In this document: positions 51,607 to 60,479 of the stretch, piece after piece
Layout of the letters: each line of letters starts with the position of its first letter
How positions within the stretch are numbered: the first letter of the stretch is position 1
Source of the DNA: Streptomyces ureilyticus
Lineage (GTDB): Bacteria > Actinomycetota > Actinomycetes > Streptomycetales > Streptomycetaceae
NCBI RefSeq assembly: GCF_011045025.1
Contig: NZ_JAAKZX010000001.1
Span: forward strand, 1 to 64,000
Reading direction: 5' to 3'
Length of the DNA: 64,000 nucleotides
Translations under genes and position numbers: made by a program
Notes under the pieces: model-generated
Databases searched by the model: none
What the model saw: only the letters and a program-made list of their open reading frames with translations
What the model was told of the DNA's origin: nothing

Positions 51607-52278
51607 ATGACGCAGAACCCCGCCGCCCGCTTTCTCCAAGACACCGACGAGGTCGCCATCCGCCGCATCCGTCGCGAGGAGGCCCGCAGCCGTCACCAGC
51701 GCACCGCTTCCGCTCAGCGCCGCGCCAACTACCTCAAAGACGCCGCCGACCGCCTCGGTTCCCAGCAGGCCGTCGCCGACCGCCTGGGCACCAGTGGCGC
51801 CGCCGTTTCCAAGGCCATCACTCAGGCGTCAACCCGCCAGACCGCCGAGGAACTGCCGGTCACCTACATCGAGGTCGAACTCCCGACAGCCAGCGACGCC
51901 GTCCTCACCGCCGACGAGTGGCGCCAACTCCCCGAGGCCGACAGGCCCGCTGCTGCCCATGTCGCGGAAAGCGCCTGGCGGGCACGAGCCCGCCTCCTCC
52001 AGGGCATGCTCCACACCGCCGAGCAGACGGCCCGAGCGTATGGCGAGGTCTGGTACAACCACCGTCGCGGCCTCGATCAGCTCACCGTCAAGCAGATGCA
52101 CGAGGAACTGCGTGAGGAAGAGTCCGGCCTGCCCGACCACCTGCTGCCCTCGACCACTGGCGAGCTGGCTGCTGCGGTGACCCTGGCCGCAGAGGCTGCC
52201 GAGTCTCTCCGTCAGCAGCTGGTCGCCTGTTGGGCCGAGCAGGACCGCTGGCGCGATCGCCAGAATGGTCAGCTCTGA
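51607..52278 (+). CDS. Helix-turn-helix protein
   Basis: 223 residues from an ATG behind AGGGAGGG. A classical HTH lies near 50-72 (GSQQAVADRLGTSGAAVSKAITQ), preceded by a basic segment (RRIRREEARSRHQRTASAQRR). The C-terminal 140 residues are helical (SAWRARARLLQGMLHTAEQTARAYGEVW). It has the look of a dimeric repressor acting on the two AACCCTAGGGTT sites upstream of it (inference). Confidence 0.75.
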   Translation: MTQNPAARFLQDTDEVAIRRIRREEARSRHQRTASAQRRANYLKDAADRLGSQQAVADRLGTSGAAVSKAITQASTRQTAEELPVTYIEVELPTASDAVLTADEWRQLPEADRPAAAHVAESAWRARARLLQGMLHTAEQTARAYGEVWYNHRRGLDQLTVKQMHEELREEESGLPDHLLPSTTGELAAAVTLAAEAAESLRQQLVACWAEQDRWRDRQNGQL

Positions 52279-52400
52279 CATTGCGGGCACGACGACGGCG
52301 TCGGATCGGTGGGGCAGTGGTTGGCGCTGAGAAGGATCTTGAGCCTGGCCTCTCACAAACGACAGTGCGTCCGCGTCCCGAGCAGCGCGTACGGCCTCGG

Positions 52401-53396
52401 TCAGCTCGTCGCGGCATGGCGGGAACTGCGGGCGGCTCGCTGTCGCTGCTCTTCCTTGGTGAGCGGTTGTTTGGCGCTCTTGGGGCGCGTCAGGGCGTCC
52501 TCGGGGTCCCAGCCCCGCGTCATCAGACGCATCTTGAGCTGGGCACGGCTTACATCGAATCGTGAGTCCGCCAGCCATTCGTCGAGCGTCTTGCTCTCCC
52601 CGAACGCGGTGAACGATTTTGTCGCACGGACGGGTGTGGTGAGCGCGTCGACGGCCTTCCAGCCGGATTCCAAGCGCTTCCGCAGCCGGTCCAAGGTCAC
52701 CACACACCGCTTGTCCTTGGCCCAGGCTCGAATCGACTTCTTCTCGCCGAAAGCCTCGTACACGGGGCGGTGCTCGGCGAGGGCCTCCAGGAGGGGCGTG
52801 CCCTCCTGCACCCTCTTTGTCAGTGTGGAGCGGCTGACCTCGCACCGTTCGTCCTGCGACCACTCGCGCAACGACTTCGTTTCCCCAAACGCCGTGTATC
52901 CCTGTCTCTGCGAATCTGAGCGGAGCGCCTGTTCCAGGGGCGTACCTCCCAGCACCCGGGAGCGCAGGACGATGTAGCTGACCTCACAGCGTTCGTCCGT
53001 GCTCCAGGCTTCGAGCGTCTTGCGCTCTCCGAAGGCCCCGTACTGCGCGGGAGGACGAGCGACCACAGGGATGCCAGCCCTATCTACGGCGTCCGGTGCG
53101 AGCGGAGTGGCCAACGCCTCCTCGGGCGGCAGGCCATCGAGTAGCCGCTTCCTCAAGTGCCAGCCGTCGACCGCGCAGCGCGGATCGTCTTCCCAGGCCC
53201 GGAGGGTCTTCTCGTCGCCGAACGCGAGGAGGTAATCCCTCTCCCGCGACATGCCCTTTCTGCGCAGGACAGCTTTGTCGGGGCTGATTCCGGCGGCGAG
53301 GCGGGCCTTGAGTGTCACGAGCGTGACCTCGCACCGCCGGTCCCTCGCGAGGGCTTCCGCAGAGGAGAAGGACCTCCCGAACGCCACCAGTTCCAT
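52401..53396 (-). CDS. Protein made of six AFGE.K(T/S)L..W repeats
   Basis: 331 residues built from six units of roughly 45-60 residues, each with AFGe.KtL..W..D.RC.V....L..Rl..G....eAL. The units start near residues 5, 57, 119, 167, 213 and 262. The first is degenerate. The pattern resembles the HTH-like repeats that accompany phage HNH/NUMOD endonucleases, but no nuclease domain is present. A modular DNA-reading protein is the natural reading. Monocistronic. Confidence 0.7.
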   Translation of the reverse strand: MELVAFGRSFSSAEALARDRRCEVTLVTLKARLAAGISPDKAVLRRKGMSRERDYLLAFGDEKTLRAWEDDPRCAVDGWHLRKRLLDGLPPEEALATPLAPDAVDRAGIPVVARPPAQYGAFGERKTLEAWSTDERCEVSYIVLRSRVLGGTPLEQALRSDSQRQGYTAFGETKSLREWSQDERCEVSRSTLTKRVQEGTPLLEALAEHRPVYEAFGEKKSIRAWAKDKRCVVTLDRLRKRLESGWKAVDALTTPVRATKSFTAFGESKTLDEWLADSRFDVSRAQLKMRLMTRGWDPEDALTRPKSAKQPLTKEEQRQRAARSSRHAATS

Positions 53397-53442
53397 GACC
53401 AGAATCTAGCACTGGGATACGTTTCTGGGCCCGGCGTGGGCG

Positions 53443-54897
53443 TCAGGCGGTGCTCTCCAAGAAGTCGCGGACCAGCGGCACGTCCTTGCGTGCAGCGAGC
53501 TTGGAGCGCAGGTTGTCCAGGGTGGAGGTGCCGCGGGCGGAGGTGACGCCGCCCATGTGGTCGACGGCTCGGTGCGCGGTGTCCACGGCCCCGTCGAGAT
53601 CGTCGAGCGCGATCCGGGCCTCCGCCTCCCGCGCCAGGTAGATGGCGGCGCCGCGGGGGAAGTCGTCCTCGCGGTAGACGTCGGCACTGCGCCGCCCGTC
53701 CTCGGCGTCGGTGAACTGCGTCAGTGCCTCCCCCGGACGGCCGAGGTTGAGCGCACAGGACCCGGCCAGCATCCGCAGTTCGCCGAGGTTGACCCAGTAC
53801 ACGCAGTCCGGGTCCTCTTCCGGGGAGCGGTCGCGGGCCCGGTCGTAGGCGTCCAGCGCGGCGTTCTGAGCGCGGGCGGAGGCCCGGGAGTCGCCCGCGT
53901 GCGCGTGGGCGCGGGCGAGCCGGGCGTGCAGCATCGCCGCCATCCTCGGTGAGTCGATCCGGAGGGCCTGACCGAGCGCGCCGTGCACCAGGTCGGCCGC
54001 GCCGCGCGGGTCGCCGGTCGAGTAGCGCATGATCGCCCAGAAGGCGAGCGTGTTGGCGGTCACCACCGGGTCATGGGAGGAGGAGGCCGCCCGCAGGGCG
54101 ACCAGGTAGTACTCCTCCGCCAGGGCGTGATAGCCGGAGTCGTACGCGGTCCACGCGCAGATCCGGGACGCTTCGGCGGCAGCGCCGTACAGCTGGCGGG
54201 TGGTCTCCTCGGTGCACGTCCTGGTCTTGAGGGTCGTCGTGATCAGCCGGAGCTGAGCGCGGGCGGAGGCGTGGACCTGACCGGAGCCGAGCTGGTCGTC
54301 CTGGCGCCGCAGGATGGCGAGGGACTTGTCGAACAGGGCGGGTGTCTGCCTGCCGATGCGGCGGCCTTGGGTGCGGGCGGTGGCTGGCTCGGCGGCGGCG
54401 GCCCCGGCGAGCAGCGGGGCTATCCCCGTGACGACAAGGAATCCCCTGCGTTCCATAGGCCCTCCTGTGGCGGCAACGCGATCCAGTAGCTCGATCGTGG
54501 TCTGTGGGTTCCACGCGGCGTCAAGTAGTTGCCGCTCTCGGATGCATGCCAGCTTCAGCCACTCCGGCCAGGGCCGGGCCGTGATCTCCTCCGCCGGGAT
54601 GCCGTGCAGGGCCGCCATGGCCAGCTGGGCGGGCATCTCCGGGGTGATGCCGTACCGGGTCCAGCGTGTGACCCGCTTGCGGTCCTTCGTCGCGATCCGG
54701 CCGTACCCGAGCCTGCGGTGTTCGCCGTCTAATCGCGTCAAGTATTTGGTGGCCGACCAGCCGTTGAGGTGGAGCAGGTAGGTCAGCGGGTGCCCGTCAA
54801 TCTCCACCCCCTCATGGTGCCCGCTCAAGTAGCGGGCCGACACGAGCCTGCCCGAACCGGTCTGCGGCATGGGAACGCCTGGTAACGCCGTGGGCAC
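53443..54897 (-). CDS. TPR-containing regulator
   Basis: 484 residues. The N-terminal 110 residues carry an HTH-like segment (YLLHLNGWSATKYLTRLDGEHRRLGYGRIATKDRKRVTRW), as in Streptomyces XRE/TPR regulators. From about 190 on there are TPR-type helices (YHALAEEYYLVALRAAS, AAMLHARLARAHAHAGD, GRPGEALTQFTDAE). It is divergent from the RiPP-type cluster, with start codons 75 bases apart, so it probably controls that cluster. Confidence 0.75.
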   Translation of the reverse strand: MPTALPGVPMPQTGSGRLVSARYLSGHHEGVEIDGHPLTYLLHLNGWSATKYLTRLDGEHRRLGYGRIATKDRKRVTRWTRYGITPEMPAQLAMAALHGIPAEEITARPWPEWLKLACIRERQLLDAAWNPQTTIELLDRVAATGGPMERRGFLVVTGIAPLLAGAAAAEPATARTQGRRIGRQTPALFDKSLAILRRQDDQLGSGQVHASARAQLRLITTTLKTRTCTEETTRQLYGAAAEASRICAWTAYDSGYHALAEEYYLVALRAASSSHDPVVTANTLAFWAIMRYSTGDPRGAADLVHGALGQALRIDSPRMAAMLHARLARAHAHAGDSRASARAQNAALDAYDRARDRSPEEDPDCVYWVNLGELRMLAGSCALNLGRPGEALTQFTDAEDGRRSADVYREDDFPRGAAIYLAREAEARIALDDLDGAVDTAHRAVDHMGGVTSARGTSTLDNLRSKLAARKDVPLVRDFLESTA

Positions 54898-54972
54898 ACC
54901 TGGGCACGCCCCACCGCCTTCCGGACCTGCGGGAACGCCGCGAAGGTAACCGGCACGAGGAAGGAGGGGTCA

Positions 54973-55614
54973 ATGGAGACCATCCCGCAAGTCGACCGCC
55001 GCCCCGCTCACGCCGATTGGGAGCAACGCGGCAGTGTCCTGCTGACGGGCGTCTTGGACGCCGAGCGGGTGAAGGCGGTGGCCGGCGAGGCGTTGATGCG
55101 GATCGGCACGGCCACCCCGTACGAACGGGACGAGGTCAGCTCCCGCCGGGACGGCTCGTTCGCCTCCCCGGTGCACTGCGGCTTCCTGCCTGCCGGGCCG
55201 CTGCTGGAGCAACTCGCCTTCGACAAGCAGCTGCTGACGGTGCTGCGGGAGGCGACGGGGATGCCCCGGCTGGTGCCGCGGGGCGGTTCGGTGGTCGTCT
55301 ACCGCCAGGGCGACTTCCAGGGTCTGCACACCGACACGGTCAAGGCGACCGTCACCGTGGGCATCGCCCTGACCGAGGGCCTCCCGGCCATGTGGTGGGC
55401 TCCGTCGCTGCGCGATGCGATGCCGGACGAGCTGGCCAAGGTGGTCGCCGACAAGGGGATTCTCCCCGAGTGCGCCGAGTTCGAGCGGCTGGAGCACCCG
55501 CCCGCCGACGGCAGCGTGCGGGCGTTCGCCGGGTACAGCATCCCGCACTGGCGCATCCCGTACCCCGGTGAGGAACCGGGTCTGCTGGCCACCTTCTCCT
55601 ACATGGACCTGTGA
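54973..55614 (+). CDS. 2OG-Fe(II) oxygenase-like, RiPP cluster protein 1
   Basis: 213 residues behind AAGGAGGGG. Facial-triad candidates are His119 and Asp121 (GLHTDTVKATVT) and His192, followed by Arg194 (IPHWRIPYPG) for 2-oxoglutarate. The same IPHWR element occurs in the next gene, so the two are related. Such enzymes hydroxylate or otherwise oxidise peptide side chains; the next-door precursor is the likely substrate. First gene of the cluster. Confidence 0.65.
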   Translation: METIPQVDRRPAHADWEQRGSVLLTGVLDAERVKAVAGEALMRIGTATPYERDEVSSRRDGSFASPVHCGFLPAGPLLEQLAFDKQLLTVLREATGMPRLVPRGGSVVVYRQGDFQGLHTDTVKATVTVGIALTEGLPAMWWAPSLRDAMPDELAKVVADKGILPECAEFERLEHPPADGSVRAFAGYSIPHWRIPYPGEEPGLLATFSYMDL

Positions 55615-55621
55615 GGCCGCG

Positions 55622-56245
55622 ATGACGCTGCGACAGACGTGGCTGGCCGAGGGCCGGGCCGAGGTTCCCGCAGACGCGATCGAGCCGGGCCTGTGGGAGG
55701 AGATCGCCGAGGAGGCCGCGCACTGCGCGACGGTGGCCGTGGTCCGGCACAACCGGCGCCCCGGCCTGCTGGTCATGCGGGACGGCTCGATCACCTCGCC
55801 CCAGCGTTGCCGGGTGCACCCCGGCGGGAAGGCGCTGAACGCGCTGGCCCGCTCCAAGGTGCTCGCGGATATCGCCGGGGAGGCCACCGGACAGGCGCGG
55901 ATGACGCCGATCCGGTACGGCTACAAGTTCTACGCGCCGGGCGACTACATGCACGTCCACCGTGATGACGGCAAGTGCGACATCACGTTCTCCTGCGGGC
56001 TGACGCCGAACCTGGCCCCGATGGGCTGGCTGCCGCGCCTGCGCTACCTGTCCACGCAGCAGGTCGCCGACGAACTCCAGGAGGAGCCCTACCCGCAGGG
56101 CGGCGAGGAGTTCTCGATCCTGCACCGCGTGCTGTCCGGATTCGACGGACGTCGGATCCCCCACTGGCGTACCCCGCTCGACACCCAGTCGGGCGAGGTG
56201 CTGATCACCATCTGCTTCTCCGACCTCTCGGTGAAGCCGTCGTAG
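55622..56245 (+). CDS. 2OG-Fe(II) oxygenase-like, RiPP cluster protein 2
   Basis: 207 residues, eight bases after the first. His113 and Asp115 (YMHVHRDDGKCDITFSCGL) and His181/Arg183 (RRIPHWRTP) fit the Fe/2-oxoglutarate site. The N-terminal half differs from the first enzyme, so it probably acts on another residue or step. The precursor gene follows after 26 bases. Confidence 0.65.
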   Translation: MTLRQTWLAEGRAEVPADAIEPGLWEEIAEEAAHCATVAVVRHNRRPGLLVMRDGSITSPQRCRVHPGGKALNALARSKVLADIAGEATGQARMTPIRYGYKFYAPGDYMHVHRDDGKCDITFSCGLTPNLAPMGWLPRLRYLSTQQVADELQEEPYPQGGEEFSILHRVLSGFDGRRIPHWRTPLDTQSGEVLITICFSDLSVKPS

Positions 56246-56271
56246 ATCCATCGACCCCCTAGGAGGGCCCG

Positions 56272-56436
56272 ATGACCACTGTCGAGCACACCACCCCGGC
56301 GTCCGTCGACCCGGCGGACTTCGTGACCTCGCTCCACGAGGAAGGCCAGCTGCCCCAGAACGCGGGCGGCGACCCGTCCGTGCCGGACTCCGCCTTCCCG
56401 CAGCACCACGTCTACGAGCAGCCCGCCGCCGTCTGA
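56272..56436 (+). CDS. Candidate RiPP precursor peptide
   Basis: 54 residues, ATG behind TAGGAGGG. Leader-like acidic N-terminal part with PADFVTSLHEEGQLPQ, then GGDPSVPDSAFPQ and the end HHVYEQPAAV. No Cys, so neither AviCys nor thiazole chemistry is expected. The His pair and Tyr are plausible oxygenase targets, and a backbone thioamide could be put in by YcaO/TfuA. The leader/core border is not clear; GG (32-33) is one option. Small size and position between modifying enzymes support the call. Confidence 0.7.
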   Translation: MTTVEHTTPASVDPADFVTSLHEEGQLPQNAGGDPSVPDSAFPQHHVYEQPAAV

Positions 56437-56540
56437 CGCACGGGCCGCTGTGACCTGAAGCCGGTCGCCGCACCCGCCTCTTCCCGGCGGCCTGCGGCGG
56501 CCGGCGCCGTTTCCCCACCCCCGAAGGGAGCACCGCCGCC

Positions 56541-57719
56541 GTGCGCAAGGTGTACTTCGACGGTACGCACCGCACCCGTCCGCCCGAGGAGACCTGGGAG
56601 ACGATCCGCCCCCTGCTCCCCTCGTACGGCATCACCCGCGTCGCGGACGTCACCGGCCTGGACGACCTCGGTATCCCCGTCACCATGGCGGTGCGCCCGC
56701 TGGCCCGCACGCTGTCGGTCGCCCAGGGCAAGGGCGCCACCCTGGCGGCCGCCCGCGTCTCCGGCGCGATGGAGGCGATCGAGGCGTGGCACGGTGAACG
56801 CGCTGTCCCCGAGCCCGAGTTCCGGGCTCCGGCCGACCATCTGGACCTGCCCTACCCCCTCACCTCGCTGGAGGCGCACCCCGGCAGCCTGGTCACCCCC
56901 CGCACCGTGCTGGAGTGGATCACCGCCCGGTCCCTCACCGACGGCACTGCGGTGGCCGTCCCCGCCGCCGGTGTCCGGCTCGGCCGCCAGGTGCACGACG
57001 CGTGGCGGCTGCACCTGCCCAGCTCCTCCACCAACGGTCTGGCGAGCGGCAACACCCGGGCCGAAGGCCTCTGCCATGCCCTGTGCGAGCTGATCGAACG
57101 GGACGTGATCAGCGACCTGAGCGACGGGCACCGGCCGGTGGCCGCGCAGCGCATCGAGGCGGCGAGCGTCGAGGACGCCGGGTGCGCCGCCCTGCTCGAA
57201 CGGCTCAGCCGGGCCCGGATCTGGCATGAGCTGTGGAGCCTGCCGAACCGGTTCGGGGTGCCGGTGATGGTCTGCTACCTGTGGCGCGAGGACCAGCCCA
57301 CACTGCTGGTGTCCGGCTCCGGCGCCCACCTGGACCCGCACATCGCGCTGTCGCGGGCCGTCACCGAGGCCGCCCAGACCCGGCTGACCCAGATCACCGG
57401 AAGCCGGGAGGACATCCATCCCCTCGCCTTTAAGCCCGGCCCCCACGCCGCCCCCGGCCACGACCGCGGGCCGACCGCCCCGTGGGCCCACCTTGTCCGG
57501 CCGTACGTCACCGGTCACGCCACCGACGAGGACGAGGCGGCGTATCTGGCGGCCGTGGTCGCCGCCCGCACCGGCGCCGCGCCGCTGGTCGTCGATCTGT
57601 CCTGGGGCCGGTTCCACCGGCGCGGCCTGCACGTGGTCAAGGTGATCGCCCCGCACCTGCGGTACGTCTCGCGCCACACCATCCCCCGGCCCGCATCCAG
57701 CAAGGCGGCAGCAGCATGA
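56541..57719 (+). CDS. YcaO-family peptide backbone-modifying enzyme
   Basis: 392 residues from GTG behind GAAGGGAG. The ATP-binding set is visible: Ser74-x3-Glu78-x2-Glu81 (SGAMEAIE), Glu183-x2-Glu186-Arg187 (CELIERD), and Glu276/Gln279 (TEAAQTRLTQITGSRED). YcaO enzymes phosphorylate an amide backbone. With a TfuA partner they give thioamides, as in thioviridamide-type compounds and methyl-coenzyme M reductase. The C-terminal end lacks a PxPxP tail. Overlaps tfuA by ATGA. Confidence 0.85.
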   Translation: MRKVYFDGTHRTRPPEETWETIRPLLPSYGITRVADVTGLDDLGIPVTMAVRPLARTLSVAQGKGATLAAARVSGAMEAIEAWHGERAVPEPEFRAPADHLDLPYPLTSLEAHPGSLVTPRTVLEWITARSLTDGTAVAVPAAGVRLGRQVHDAWRLHLPSSSTNGLASGNTRAEGLCHALCELIERDVISDLSDGHRPVAAQRIEAASVEDAGCAALLERLSRARIWHELWSLPNRFGVPVMVCYLWREDQPTLLVSGSGAHLDPHIALSRAVTEAAQTRLTQITGSREDIHPLAFKPGPHAAPGHDRGPTAPWAHLVRPYVTGHATDEDEAAYLAAVVAARTGAAPLVVDLSWGRFHRRGLHVVKVIAPHLRYVSRHTIPRPASSKAAAA

Positions 57720-59068
57720 CCCTTCACGTCTTCTCCGGGCCCACCCTGCCCGCCGACCGGGTCCGCGCGATCGTCCCCGCCGCGGTGTGCCATCCCCCGG
57801 TCCGCCACGGTGACCTTCTGGCGCTCGGCGCCTGCGAGGGGGACGTGGTGCTCATCATCGACGGTCTGTGGCACCAGAGTGCGCCGGTGCGGCACAAGGA
57901 GATCCTGCTGCTGCTCGACGCCGGTGTCGCCGTGGTCGGCGCCGCCAGCATGGGCGCCCTGCGTGCCGCCGAGCTGCGCGCGTTCGGGATGCTCGGCGCC
58001 GGGAAGGTCTTCGAGGCCTTCCGCACCGGGCAGTTGGAGGCCGACGAGGAGGTCGCCGTCCTGCACACCCCCGACGGCCAGCAGCTCACCGAGGCCCTGG
58101 TCAACCTGCGCTGCGCCATCCGCGGCGCGGCCGCCGACCAGCAGGTCACCCCAAAGGAGGCGGCCGCGCTGGAGGAGACGGCCCGCCGCCTGCCCTACAC
58201 CCGGCGCACCTGGACCGCGCTGCACCGCGCGACGGCCAGCACGGACCTCCCGGCCGCGCTGCACAGAGTCGACCTGTGGCGCCAGAGCCACCCCTACGAC
58301 GTCAAGCGTGAGGACGCCGAGTACGCGCTGCGCTGGATCGACAGCCCCGACTTCGCCGTCTACCGGCCCTTCACCGACCCGATGAGCGGACAGGCGTGGC
58401 GCACCAGCTTCACCACCCTGTGGCAAGGCCTGTACGCGCCCGCCGGGCAGGCCCCGGCCCCCCAACTGCCCCTCGGCGCGCTGATGCAGTACCAGCAGCT
58501 CTACGACCCGGCGTTCCCCGGACGGTGGCGCACCCGGGTCCTGGCCGCCGTCGCCCGCCCCGGCGGCGGCCCGCAGGAGGCGGAGGCGGCCGCGGTGAAG
58601 TCCGCCGCCGACCGGGGCGTGCACGCCGACGCACTCGCCGTCGACCAGCTCGCGTTCTGGCTCACCGAGCCAGAGCTTCAGGCACTGGACTCCGCCGAGC
58701 TACTGCGGCGGGTGATGGTGCGCTCCGCCAGCTTCGACAGCGCCTGGAGCGTGTGGCCCGCCACCCGCGAGGACGCCGCCGGACTGCTGGCCGATGCGGA
58801 GGCCACGGCGTCCACCGTGGCGGCCGCGCTGGAGCTGAACGCCGCCGTCGCTGCCGACCACCCGCAGCACGACGTCGCCCGCCTCGCCCCGGACCGGCTC
58901 GCCCGGCACGTCGCCGCCCGCTGGGGTCTTGCCGACGAGGCGGGCGCCCGGGAGTGCGATGCCGCCGCCCGGGACCGGGGCTTTCGCGACTGGACAGGCG
59001 CCGTGGGCGCGGCCCGCTCGTACTACCTGCTCCAGCGCGAGCGCGAGCGGCAGGCCGCCGACCGGTGA
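57716..59068 (+). CDS. TfuA-like protein with long C-terminal extension
   Basis: 450 residues. The N-terminal 220 form the TfuA domain: LHVFSGPTLP, GDVVLIIDGLWHQSAPVRHKE and the signature GAASMGALRAAELRAFGM (75-92). Typical TfuA proteins end there. A helical extension of about 230 residues (from about 225) has the pattern of the second half of long TfuA proteins, of unknown role. With YcaO it delivers sulfide from a carrier for thioamide formation. Same message as ycaO. Confidence 0.8.
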   Translation: MTLHVFSGPTLPADRVRAIVPAAVCHPPVRHGDLLALGACEGDVVLIIDGLWHQSAPVRHKEILLLLDAGVAVVGAASMGALRAAELRAFGMLGAGKVFEAFRTGQLEADEEVAVLHTPDGQQLTEALVNLRCAIRGAAADQQVTPKEAAALEETARRLPYTRRTWTALHRATASTDLPAALHRVDLWRQSHPYDVKREDAEYALRWIDSPDFAVYRPFTDPMSGQAWRTSFTTLWQGLYAPAGQAPAPQLPLGALMQYQQLYDPAFPGRWRTRVLAAVARPGGGPQEAEAAAVKSAADRGVHADALAVDQLAFWLTEPELQALDSAELLRRVMVRSASFDSAWSVWPATREDAAGLLADAEATASTVAAALELNAAVAADHPQHDVARLAPDRLARHVAARWGLADEAGARECDAAARDRGFRDWTGAVGAARSYYLLQRERERQAADR

Positions 59069-59073
59069 TCCGG

Positions 59074-60132
59074 TCAAGCCAGGACGGTGCGCAACTCGTC
59101 CTCGATCTCGTCAAGTTCGGCGAGCATCCGGGTGGCGGCCTGCGCCCGCAGGTCCCAGAACCGGGCGTAGACCGACCGGCCGGGCAGCTGCTTCTCCCCG
59201 TACAGGACGTCCACCCCGAACCATGAGGTCAGGTTGTGCAGCAGCGCCATCCGCGCGCCGTACACCAGCTCGGCGCGGGCTTCGGCGGGCACTTCCTGGG
59301 CGTAGGCCAGCACCCCGTCGACCGCGGTCCGCCGCCAGGCGGGCGACTCCGCCACGGTGAACGGCTCGTACAGCACCCGGCCCAGCTCCCACGTGGGGAA
59401 CGCGACCCGCGCCTGAAGGTCGATGATGGCCGCCAGGTCTTCCTTGGCGTCCCACAGCAGGTTCGCGCCGGTCGCGTCGAAGTGCACCACCTGTTCGCGC
59501 GGGGCGGCCGGGAGAGCGGCCTGCACCGCGGGCAGGCCCCGCAGCTGGGCCATGCGCTCGGCGACCTGCTCACGGCGCCGCAGGTCGTCCTCGTCCGGCT
59601 CCGGCACGGCGTCGATCAGCCCCAGCAGCCGCTCGCCCCGTGCGGTCAGGTCCTCGGCGGACGCCTCCCACCACCGGTTCCTGTTCGCCTTGTAGGCGCC
59701 GGCGGGGCAGCTCGCCAGGGCCGTGTGCAGTCGGCCGAGTCCGGTGCCGATCTGGCGGCTGTGCGCCGCCGTGTACGGCGTGTCCAGCGAGGCCGCGTCC
59801 ACCCAGTCCCACACCGACAGCGCCACCCCGCCGTGCCTGGTGATCAGCGCGCCGTCCCGGTCGGGGTGCACGGCCGGGAACGGGCTGCCCGCCGCCCGGC
59901 CCAGCTCCATCAACGCGATGCGCCCCTCCATGACGTCCAGGTCGGCGCGGGCCGGGTACGCCTTGACGAACACCCGTCCCCGCGCGGTGTCCGCGACCGC
60001 GTTGTCCGTCTCGGTACCCAACGGGATGATCTCCACCCGCGCGTCGGCCAGCACGTACCGGTCGGCCAGCACGGCGGTGATCTGCTCGGCGGACACCTCA
60101 CCCGGCGACGGGGACGAGGACGACTCAGGCAC
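59074..60132 (-). CDS. APH-fold phosphotransferase
   Basis: 352 residues from GTG 60132, five bases behind GGGAG; GTG 60138 is also in frame. An aminoglycoside-phosphotransferase-type kinase with the catalytic loop VVHFDATGANLLW (Asp, Asn) and IIDLQ (metal-binding Asp). It converges with the RiPP operon. In thioviridamide-like clusters, such kinases phosphorylate Ser/Thr of the precursor for dehydration, but the HopA1-type lyase needed with them is missing here. Self-protection is an alternative. Confidence 0.75.
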   Translation of the reverse strand: MPESSSSPSPGEVSAEQITAVLADRYVLADARVEIIPLGTETDNAVADTARGRVFVKAYPARADLDVMEGRIALMELGRAAGSPFPAVHPDRDGALITRHGGVALSVWDWVDAASLDTPYTAAHSRQIGTGLGRLHTALASCPAGAYKANRNRWWEASAEDLTARGERLLGLIDAVPEPDEDDLRRREQVAERMAQLRGLPAVQAALPAAPREQVVHFDATGANLLWDAKEDLAAIIDLQARVAFPTWELGRVLYEPFTVAESPAWRRTAVDGVLAYAQEVPAEARAELVYGARMALLHNLTSWFGVDVLYGEKQLPGRSVYARFWDLRAQAATRMLAELDEIEDELRTVLA

Positions 60133-60342
60133 AGGCACTCCCGGGAGCGAGACGGCGTCACAGAAGGCCTGTCAGCCTAGTCCCCGCCGCCCCGGCAGGC
60201 GGCCTCATCCGGCCACCGCCACCCGTACGAGGCGAAGCCACCGGGCGCGGCCCGGCGTCGAGCCCATCCCCCGACGAGGAAGACCGGCCGGTCCTGGGCA
60301 TACGAGCAGGCGACCCCGGCCTTCACCCTTGCGCTGGCGATC

Positions 60343-60384
60343 CACCCCCATAACTCACCTCTTAAGAGGTGAGTTATGGGGGTG
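60343..60384. repeat. 42-bp perfect palindrome
   Basis: Both arms of 21 bases match without error around CTTAAG. The central TCACCTCTTAAGAGGTGA (60355-60372) is the palindrome of 7511-7528. The outer part is CACCCCCATAAC and its complement. Confidence 0.8.
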
Positions 60385-60479
60385 AATTGTTCATGCTGCT
60401 GCCGTCCGGGCCCACGTCGTCCCGCACCCTGACGACGGCGCAAGCCCGGCATGGCCGCACCGGGAACCGCCGGAGCCCG

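Noticed and set aside
59074-60132. APH-type kinase as lanthionine-forming enzyme
   Set aside because: There is no lyase or cyclase partner and the precursor has no Cys, so lanthionine or AviCys formation is not supported.
60343-60384. 42-bp palindrome as a hairpin-telomere (protelomerase) site
   Set aside because: The length recalls phage tel sites, but no protelomerase-like gene is visible and Streptomyces linear replicons use protein-capped ends. A regulator or terminator site is simpler, given the second 18-bp copy.
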